Shown here: in pieces, positions 58,973 to 64,000 of the stretch
Position numbering within the stretch: the first letter of the stretch is position 1
Layout of the letters: every line of letters starts with the position of its first letter
NCBI GenBank assembly: GCA_934525845.1
Contig: CAKSZS010000008.1
Span: 5,977 to 69,976, forward strand
Direction: 5' to 3'
From: an uncultured Faecalibacterium sp.
Lineage (GTDB): Bacteria; Bacillota; Clostridia; Oscillospirales; Ruminococcaceae
DNA: 64,000 nucleotides
Notes under the pieces: model-generated
Told to the model about the DNA's origin: nothing
Seen by the model: the letters and a program-made list of their open reading frames with translations, nothing else
Database searches by the model: none
Translations under genes and position numbers: made by a program

Positions 58973-59009
58973 AAAAACGCTCCTGCCGAATTTCAGCAGG
59001 AGCGTTTTT
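58973..59009. terminator. bidirectional terminator between spoVAE and the metal-ATPase locus
   Basis: AAAAACGCTCCTGC (58973-58986) and GCAGGAGCGTTTTT (58996-59009) form a 14-bp perfect stem, serving two convergent units. Confidence 0.9.
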
Positions 59010-59019
59010 CAAAAGGATG

Positions 59020-59184
59020 TTACAGCACAAGCAGGACCGCACAAACCACGGCGACCACGGCCCCGATGGCGGCGGTGATGCCGTAGATCTTCCGGGATTC
59101 GGTGTCGTTCTTATTCTGGTTCAGGTAGTACAGACCGGCGGCCAGCAACAGCAGGCCAATGATGAGACCAATGATTTGTGTCAT
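59020..59184 (-). CDS. 54-residue two-helix membrane peptide
   Basis: A short gene from ATG at 59184 to TAA at 59020. It reads MTQIIGLIIGLLLLAAGLYY at the start, a polar LNQNKNDTESRKIYG loop, and a second helix GITAAIGAVVAVVCAVLLVL. The ATG overlaps the stop of the ATPase remnant (ATGA), and GGAGG lies 9 bp upstream. Translation is therefore probably coupled to the ATPase frame. The sequence looks like a small membrane accessory protein. The function is unknown. Confidence 0.7.
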   Translation of the reverse strand: MTQIIGLIIGLLLLAAGLYYLNQNKNDTESRKIYGITAAIGAVVAVVCAVLLVL

Positions 59185-60283
59185 TTTTTGTTCCTCCAAT
59201 TCAATAACAGTGCAGAGTTGATGATGACCAGCACGCTGCCCGCGTTGTGCACCAGGGCACCCACGACCGGGTTCAAAATGCCGGTGATGGCCAGCGCGAT
59301 GGCGATGAAGTTCAGGGTCATGGAGAAGGTCAGGTTCAGGCGAATGGTGGTCATCATGCGGTGGGACAGGGCAATCAGGTGGGGCAGTTCCTTCACCTCA
59401 TCGTCCACCAGGGCAATGTCGGCGGCATCCACTGCGATGTCACTGCCGGTGCCGCCCATGGCGATGCCGACTTCCGCTTTTTTCAGGGCGGGGGCGTCGT
59501 TGATGCCATCGCCGATCATGCACACCGGCTGTCCGGCGGTCTGGTATTCATCGATATACCGGAGCTTATCCTGCGGCAGGCAGTTGGCCTTGACCTCCTG
59601 GATGCTCAGCTGTCCCGCAATGGCCCGGGCAGCGCTCTCGTGGTCGCCGGTCAGCAGTACGGGCTGGACGGCAAGGTCCGACAAAGCCCGAATGGTGTCG
59701 GCGCTTTCAGTGCGCAGGGTGTCGGACAGGGCAATGAATCCGGCAAAGGCGCCCTTCACGGCCAGATAGATGACCGTGGCACCCTGCTGCAGCTGGGCTT
59801 CTGCCGCGGCAGGAACCGCAGAATATCGCCCACCTGCACCTGCTCGGCGGGCACGGTCTGCTCGGTGCCGTTCTTCAGCACACGGGCGGTCTGCGGGGTC
59901 AGGTGCACCAGCTTCTCGATGCCGGCGCGGGCCTTGGCAACGGTCAGTTCTTCCAGCAGGCCGCCCAGCTGCATGATGACCGCCACTTCTCCGGCGGCGA
60001 AGGTCTCGCCGATGCAGACCGATGCGATCAGCGCCAGCGACACCAGTACGTCCGCCTTGATGTCGAACGCGGTCACCAGGCCGATGATGGCTTCCAGAAT
60101 GATGGGCACGCCGCACAGCACGATGGCCACCCAGGCAATGTCAAAAGGGAAGGGCTGGATGCCGGCCAGGCTGCACACCACGGCAAGGCCGGAGAGCACC
60201 AGCAGGGTGATGTCCTTTTTGGTGCCGCCCAGCTCCAGGAGATGTTCCAGCGGCTCCATGAGTTTTTCGCGGGTCGATTTCAT
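59181..60283 (-). pseudogene. heavy-metal P-type ATPase, internal deletion and frameshift
   Basis: The N-terminal part from ATG at 60283 has the first helices and start of the actuator domain (ITLLVLSGLAVVCSLAG, FDIKADVLVSLALIASV, VQVGDILRF). Near 59810 the sequence jumps to the other side of the phosphorylation domain in another frame (QQGATVIYLAVKGAFAGFIALSD, then MIGDGINDAPALKKAEVGIAMG and the last two helices). The DKTGT loop, the nucleotide domain and the CPC-type helix are missing, roughly 370 residues. It cannot be active. The adjacent CsoR-like gene suggests copper or a similar metal as former substrate. Confidence 0.85.
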
Positions 60284-60343
60284 ACACAAAAGCCTCTTTT
60301 CCGAATGAATACATATGGGGGTATAGGTACTGCTTTCGGCAAG

Positions 60344-60373
60344 ATTATACCAATAGGGGTATGGGTTTGTCAA
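60344..60373 (-). promoter_or_regulatory. promoter with metal-operator-like G/C tracts upstream of the ATPase
   Basis: On the minus strand TTGACA (plus 60368-60373) and TATAAT (plus 60344-60349) are spaced 18 bp. The spacer contains ATACCCCTAT, and CTATACCCCCATATG follows just downstream, resembling CsoR-type sites. Confidence 0.55.
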
Positions 60374-60398
60374 GGGGGCAAAAAAGAAAAGGGGCAGA

Positions 60399-60569
60399 AC
60401 CCTCTCAGTCATCGCTGCGCGATGCCAGCTCCCCCGAGGGGGGACTCTATTGTGCAAACCGGAAAAGCAAAAAAGCTCCCCCTTTCGGGATCGACTTCCC
60501 CCGGTCGGAGGAAGATGGCGAAGCCCAAAAGGGGAAGCTGCTGATGCACGAAGTGCGGATGGGAGAGTT
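60399..60569. repeat. family-B repeat upstream of the CsoR-like gene
   Basis: AACCCTCTCAG (from 60399) is followed by TCATCGCTGCGCGATGCCAG and hairpins CTCCCCC-GGGGGG and CTTCCCCC-GGAGGAAG; the right end reads GGGAGAGTTTT. It lies between the ATPase promoter and the CsoR-like gene stop. Confidence 0.65.
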
Positions 60570-60570
60570 T

Positions 60571-60846
60571 TCAGCCCATGTTGGCAAACCGCTCCACGGC
60601 CTTGGTGAATTCCTGAATGGTCTTGTCGGCGTCGCCGTGCTCGATGCCGTCCCTCACGCAGTGCTGGATGTGACCTTCCAGCACGATCTGCCCGCACTTG
60701 TGCAGGGCGGATTTGGCAGCGTTGATCTGGGAGAGAATATCCTCGCAGGGGACGTCCTCGTCCACCATGCGGTCAATGGCCTGTACCTGACCGATGATCT
60801 TTTTCAGACGGCGGTGCAGGTTGTCGGCATCCATGCATTGTTTCAT
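60571..60846 (-). CDS. CsoR/FrmR-family metal-sensing repressor
   Basis: 91 residues, all-helical. The family N-terminus has LHRRLKKIIGQVQAIDRMVDED and the ligand set C-x-H-x-C is seen as VPCEDI (Cys ~32), LEGHIQHC (His ~57 and Cys ~61), matching the Cu(I)-binding CsoR pattern. ATG at 60846 has GGAGG 5 bp upstream; the Met four codons earlier has none. It probably repressed the adjacent metal ATPase, whose promoter has G/C tracts. The ATPase is now deleted internally. Confidence 0.85.
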   Translation of the reverse strand: MKQCMDADNLHRRLKKIIGQVQAIDRMVDEDVPCEDILSQINAAKSALHKCGQIVLEGHIQHCVRDGIEHGDADKTIQEFTKAVERFANMG

Positions 60847-60988
60847 AAAAACCTCCATACGGATGGGTGTATCAGTATCGTTTCTTTTATTCTACCGGCT
60901 TTTGGGCAAAAGTCAAGTCAGGCAGGATTCGGCGCATTTTGCACATTCTCTGCGCTAGAATGTGGAAAAGCAGAAAGGAAGGGATCCT

Positions 60989-61258
60989 ATGAAACACCGC
61001 TGGACCGAATTGCTGTGGGAACTTTGGGCGGCGCAGGCGGTCTGTGCGGCGGCAGCGGTGCCGCCGGGCAGTCCGGTGGTGCGTCTGCCGGCGCTGGCGC
61101 TGCCGGGACTGATACTGGCGGCTGCCGTGCCGATGGCCTGGGCCGCGTGGCTGCTCTGGGCAGAACCGCCCGGAGCGCTGCCGCCGGAGCAGCCGCTGGA
61201 ACCCGTCCGGCCCTTTGACTGGGATGCAGCGGCCGAAGAGCCGGAACCGGCTGCATAA
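60989..61258 (+). CDS. 89-residue hydrophobic small protein
   Basis: ATG at 60989 follows AGAAAGGAAGGGATCC. Two hydrophobic stretches (ELLWELWAAQAVCAAAAV near 8-25, LALPGLILAAAVPMAWAAWLLW near 38-59) are followed by an acidic, Pro-rich tail ending EEPEPAA. The codon use is like its neighbours. I do not recognise a family; it may be a small membrane protein. The strongly GC-rich, Ala-rich composition means a chance open frame cannot be excluded. Confidence 0.5.
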   Translation: MKHRWTELLWELWAAQAVCAAAAVPPGSPVVRLPALALPGLILAAAVPMAWAAWLLWAEPPGALPPEQPLEPVRPFDWDAAAEEPEPAA

Positions 61259-61263
61259 AAACA

Positions 61264-61300
61264 AAAACCTCCGTGCCGGGCGCTCCGGCACAGAGGTTTT
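61264..61300. terminator. bidirectional terminator before rpsT stop
   Basis: AAAACCTC-CGTGCCGG (61264-61279) pairs with CCGGCACAGAGGTTTT (61285-61300) with one mismatch. Confidence 0.8.
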
Positions 61301-61322
61301 GTTCGTCAATCAAACTGCGCGA

Positions 61323-61583
61323 TCAAGCGTTCTTGTTCGCACGCTTTGCCATACGGCTGATCTTGCGGCTAGCGGTGTTCTTCTTGATGACACCCTTAGC
61401 GCGAGCCTTGTCGATCGCGGAAACAGCAGCCAGGACGGTTGCGTCCTTGTCAGCGGCATTCGCATCGATGGCAGCGTCTGCCTTCTTGACGACTGTTTTC
61501 AGGTTGGTCTTAATGGCCTTGTTGTGAGCCTGCTCTGCAGCAGCCTGCACGACGCGGTCCTTCTGAGATTTGATGTTAGGCAT
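61323..61583 (-). CDS. rpsT: 30S ribosomal protein S20
   Basis: 86 residues, basic and helical. The start MPNIKSQKDRVVQAAAEQAHNKAIKTNLKT and the end RKISRMAKRANKNA are typical of S20, which binds 16S rRNA helix 44 and the 5' domain. GGAGGT precedes the ATG. rpsT being divergent from gpr and spoIIP is the standard Firmicutes arrangement. Confidence 0.97.
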   Translation of the reverse strand: MPNIKSQKDRVVQAAAEQAHNKAIKTNLKTVVKKADAAIDANAADKDATVLAAVSAIDKARAKGVIKKNTASRKISRMAKRANKNA

Positions 61584-61667
61584 TCGTTCCACCTCCTTGG
61601 CTACCTATAACAGCGCACCTTATGATACCATATTTGCCGTACCAACGCAAGCGTTTTTTTGATTTTT

Positions 61668-61697
61668 GTTTGGAAAAGTTTCAATTTTCCCATACTT
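61668..61697 (+). promoter_or_regulatory. forespore-type (sigma F/G) promoter candidate for gpr
   Basis: GTTTG at 61668-61672 and CATACTT at 61691-61697 with an 18-bp spacer, against the known GHATR-N18-CATWMTA. The position, about 50 bp before gpr, fits; gpr is transcribed by sigma F and sigma G in Bacillus. Confidence 0.55.
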
Positions 61698-61748
61698 TGC
61701 ACGAAAAACAGGGGTCTGCAGGCCCCGGACAGACGGGAGTGTGGGAAA

Positions 61749-62531
61749 ATGCGCAGAACGGACATGGCCGATGAGCTGTTCGGGCAGATGCAGAGCGGGG
61801 TGCCCGCAGGGGTGCGTCTGGCAACGGCGAAGCAGGGCGGGGTCACGGTCACCCGGGTGGAGATCGCCCGGGAAGGCCTGGTGCGTCCCCGGGGCCGGTA
61901 TGTCACGCTGGAAATGCCCAGTGTCAGCGTGCTGGACGAGCGAGACGAAGCAGTCATTGAGACCTGCGCCGCTGAACTGCGGGCGCTGCTGCCGCCGGAA
62001 GGCCCAGTGCTGGTGCTGGGCATCGGCAACCGGCGGGTGACGGCAGACGCCCTTGGCCCCCGCACGGTGCAGAAGGTGCTGGTGACCATGGGGCAGAGTC
62101 GTATCCCGGTGCAGGGCATCCGTCCGGTGGCCGCGCTGGCACCGGGTGTGTCTGCGGCAACAGGGCTTTCCCTGCAGACGCTGGCCGCGGCAGTGGCGGA
62201 CGCCGTGCGGCCCGCAGCCCTGATCTGTGTGGACAGCCTTTGCAGTGCGGAGGCTGCCCGGCTGGGCCGCACCATCCAGTTTTCCGACACAGGCCTGCAC
62301 CCGGCGGATGCCCGACACGCCCGGCATCTGGATGCAGCATCGGTGGGAGTGCCGGTAGTCGCGGCGGGCATCCCCACCCTGATGGACGCGGAAGAAGGCG
62401 CAGACCTGGTGGTGACGCCCCGGGCGCTGGACAGCGTCATCGCCCATGGGTCCGCCCTGCTGGCGGGAGCCATCAACCGGGCCTTGCAGCCCCGCCTGAG
62501 CGTGGCACAGTTGTGTTGGCTGGTGGGGTAA
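61749..62531 (+). CDS. gpr: germination protease, short form
   Basis: 260 residues. GPR degrades small acid-soluble spore proteins at germination. Family segments: LVLGIGNRRVTADALGPRTVQKVLVT near 96-121, APGVSAATGLSLQTL near 134-148, AALICVDSLCSAEAARLGRTIQFSDTGLHPA near 157-187 and VPVVAAGIPTLMDA near 202-215. GGGAGTGTGGGAAA precedes the ATG. It is about 100 residues shorter than the Bacillus enzyme, mostly by a reduced N-terminal pro-region and fewer inserts, which is common in clostridial forms. It lies 43 bp before spoIIP. Confidence 0.9.
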   Translation: MRRTDMADELFGQMQSGVPAGVRLATAKQGGVTVTRVEIAREGLVRPRGRYVTLEMPSVSVLDERDEAVIETCAAELRALLPPEGPVLVLGIGNRRVTADALGPRTVQKVLVTMGQSRIPVQGIRPVAALAPGVSAATGLSLQTLAAAVADAVRPAALICVDSLCSAEAARLGRTIQFSDTGLHPADARHARHLDAASVGVPVVAAGIPTLMDAEEGADLVVTPRALDSVIAHGSALLAGAINRALQPRLSVAQLCWLVG

Positions 62532-62574
62532 GGCTGGTGGGGCGGGTCACTGCTACGAGAAAGGAGGAGTTTTC

Positions 62575-63714
62575 ATGCGCAGCCGGATCCCGCTGCCGGA
62601 AAAGCAGCACGCCCACGTTGGGTTCTTTCTGGAAGCGGCGGCGCTGTTTGCCGCGCTGTGCGTGTTCGCCCGCAGTGCAGCGCTGGTGCTGGCGGCAGTC
62701 CTGGCGGCTCCGTTCCCGGCGGCGCAGACGCTGCTCTGGGTGGGGCAGCAGGCAGTGGTTGCATCGGCGCAGACCGTCCCGGCCGCTTCCGTGCCGCAGG
62801 AAGAAGCCCCGGCCTCTTCGGCGGTGCCGGAAGCGGTGCAGGAACTTACCGGAACGATAGAAGACTACCTCGTGGCCCTGCAGGGCGAGGACGTCCGCCC
62901 GGCAGACGCCGGCACGGTCGTGGAAAAACACTATCCGCAGGGCACCGGGGACAAATACATCCCCTGCGGGGCGGGCAGCATCAAGAACAATACCCGGCAG
63001 AGTGCGGCGGACATCGCGGCGGAGATCGAAAATCCATTGCCCTTCTCCATTGAAAAGGACAGCCCGGACCCCCAGGTGCTGGTGATGCACACCCACGCCA
63101 CCGAGGATTACCGCCTGTCCGAAGGGCTGTGGTTCGTCCCCGGAGACGGGGCCAGGAGCACCGACCGGAGCATCAATATGTGCGCGGTGGGCCGGGTGGT
63201 GGCGGACACCCTCAATGCGGCGGGCATCCACACCCTGCACGACGAGACCCTGAACGACTACCCCAGCTACACCGGCAGCTATGCCAACAGCCGGGCCGTG
63301 GTGCAGCAGTATCTGGCCCAGTACCCCAGCATCAAGGTGGTGCTGGACGTCCACCGGGACGCCATCGAGAGCGAGGGTGGTTCCCGCTATGCCCCGGTGT
63401 GCACGGTGGACGGGCGGCAGGCGGCCCAGGTGATGATCATCTGCGGGTGCGACAACGGCACCACCGTTCAGCTGCCGGACTGGCGGCAGAATCTGCGGGC
63501 TGCGGCGGCGTGGGAGCGGGCCATGGAGGGAATGTACCCCGGCTTTACCCGGTCGGTGCTGTTCAGCTACCGCTTTTACAATCAGGACCTGACCACCGGC
63601 AGTCTGCTCATTGAGATCGGCGGCCACGGCAACAACCTCAACGAGGCCCTGTACGCCGGGCAGCTGGCGGCCAAAGGGCTGGCGGCGGCGCTTCTGGGCA
63701 ACGCCGGTGCTTGA
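62575..63714 (+). CDS. spoIIP: stage II sporulation protein P
   Basis: 379 residues. One membrane helix at about 18-45, a Pro/Ala-rich linker, and a SpoIIP amidase/endopeptidase domain from about 150: QVLVMHTHATEDYR (zinc/active-site His), SINMCAVGRVVADTLNAAGIHTLHDETLNDYPSYTGSYANSRAVVQQYL, VVLDVHRDAI near 259 and LIEIGGHGNNLNEALYAG near 343-360. SpoIIP cleaves peptidoglycan during forespore engulfment with SpoIID and SpoIIM. GAAAGGAGGAG precedes the ATG. It follows gpr, the classic order. Confidence 0.94.
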   Translation: MRSRIPLPEKQHAHVGFFLEAAALFAALCVFARSAALVLAAVLAAPFPAAQTLLWVGQQAVVASAQTVPAASVPQEEAPASSAVPEAVQELTGTIEDYLVALQGEDVRPADAGTVVEKHYPQGTGDKYIPCGAGSIKNNTRQSAADIAAEIENPLPFSIEKDSPDPQVLVMHTHATEDYRLSEGLWFVPGDGARSTDRSINMCAVGRVVADTLNAAGIHTLHDETLNDYPSYTGSYANSRAVVQQYLAQYPSIKVVLDVHRDAIESEGGSRYAPVCTVDGRQAAQVMIICGCDNGTTVQLPDWRQNLRAAAAWERAMEGMYPGFTRSVLFSYRFYNQDLTTGSLLIEIGGHGNNLNEALYAGQLAAKGLAAALLGNAGA

Positions 63715-63739
63715 CAAAACGCCGCCAAAGTGCTATTTT
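63711..63739 (+). promoter_or_regulatory. promoter of the terminal T-box transcript
   Basis: TTGACA at 63711-63716 and TATTTT at 63734-63739 with a 17-bp spacer. The -35 overlaps the spoIIP stop codon. Confidence 0.7.
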
Positions 63740-63745
63740 TGGAAA

Positions 63746-64000
63746 GTCAAATGCAACGATCGGGAAAAGTAGCGCGGGCCGTCCGGCCCAGAGAGTGCGG
63801 TACAGCTGAGAGCCGCGCCCGCACGCCGCGTGAACGAACACCCGGGAGCAGCAAACTGAACCCGGCTCAGGCCGCAAGTAGGTGCGCCGCAGGTCCTGCG
63901 TTACCGGGACAGCGCTTACAAAGGAGCGCGTGAGCGACCGGACACTTCCGGTAATTCAGGTGGCACCGCGGACATTACAAGACAGCTTGTTCGCCCTGAA
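63746..64000 (+). ncRNA. T-box leader cut by the window end
   Basis: The T-box sequence AATTCAGGTGGCACCGCGG is at 63953-63971. Stem I contains AGAGAGTGCGG and the GGTACAGCTGAGAGCC apical element. The likely specifier is AAC at 63837-63839, followed by A, suggesting asparagine; this reading is less sure than for the thrS T-box. The regulated gene and terminator lie outside the window. Confidence 0.85.

Noticed and set aside
59817..60116. Start of a separate gene at the minus-strand frame opening at 60116
   Set aside because: The first 100 residues are shadow of the N-terminal ATPase frame; homology to the P-domain begins only after the deletion join near 59810.

Overview
The window is a high-GC (about 60% by eye), gene-dense bacterial chromosome segment with Firmicutes features: strong AGGAGG ribosome sites, TTGACA-N17-TATAAT promoters, T-box and glycine riboswitches, the CIRCE/hrcA-grpE-dnaK-dnaJ heat-shock operon, rpsT next to gpr and spoIIP, and spoVA genes. 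Gene content, short dispersed palindromic repeats and EGG-leader peptides fit Oscillospiraceae/Ruminococcaceae, perhaps the Faecalibacterium-Gemmiger-Subdoligranulum group. That placement is inference from gene content, not a computed classification.

Layout. 1-1.7 kb: tail of a sugar-acid cassette (SDR dehydrogenase, KdgF-like cupin, RpiB-family isomerase) and a DUF1622 membrane protein. 1.7-5.3 kb: an Amt-PII fusion behind an attenuator-like leader, then a ClC exchanger. 5.3-7.6 kb: T-box-controlled thrS. 7.6-14.4 kb: a membrane protein, a nucleotidyltransferase, a large GGDEF-EAL protein, and the minus-strand trmB / tiny Cys-rich gene / CmpB-like operon. 14.4-19.1 kb: AlaX-type editing protein, malQ, a degenerate GGDEF protein and a helical protein. 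19.1-23.9 kb: ychF-mtnN and a two-component system. 24.3-29.8 kb: rpe, then a divergent three-subunit Rnf-like membrane set (D, E, A) with a membrane-anchored DUF4015 protein and a DUF1015 protein. 30-37.7 kb: DEAD-box helicase, rlmA, MATE pump, an ECF S-component divergent from a MocR regulator, and an LCP-like protein. 37.7-42.2 kb: a glycine-riboswitch-controlled symporter and a duplicated Tat-exported hydrolase, one copy broken. 42.2-46.2 kb: HI0933-type flavoprotein, membrane-bound XRE protein, truncated PAS/GGDEF remnant, spoVT. 46.4-51.7 kb: hrcA-grpE-dnaK-dnaJ. 51.7-56.1 kb: two tandem double-glycine-leader peptides, then a DHHW / MBOAT / DUF4358 envelope O-acylation set. 56.1-64 kb: VanY-like peptidase, spoVAC-AD-AE, a deleted metal ATPase with CsoR-like regulator, rpsT, gpr, spoIIP and the start of another T-box.

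Themes. Three proteins carry intact or decayed GGDEF/EAL domains. Sporulation genes (spoVT, spoVA, gpr, spoIIP) appear structurally intact, and three have forespore-like promoter candidates. Two families of palindromic repeats sit in many intergenic gaps. In family A (four copies) the flanking arms differ between copies, yet in three copies the two arms pair with each other, which suggests selection or a mechanism that preserves a hairpin. The least explained items are the paired EGG-leader peptides, the Rnf-like set that has lost its iron-sulfur cysteines, and a structured leader in front of the ECF S-component. No tRNA, rRNA, CRISPR array, transposase or phage gene was seen.
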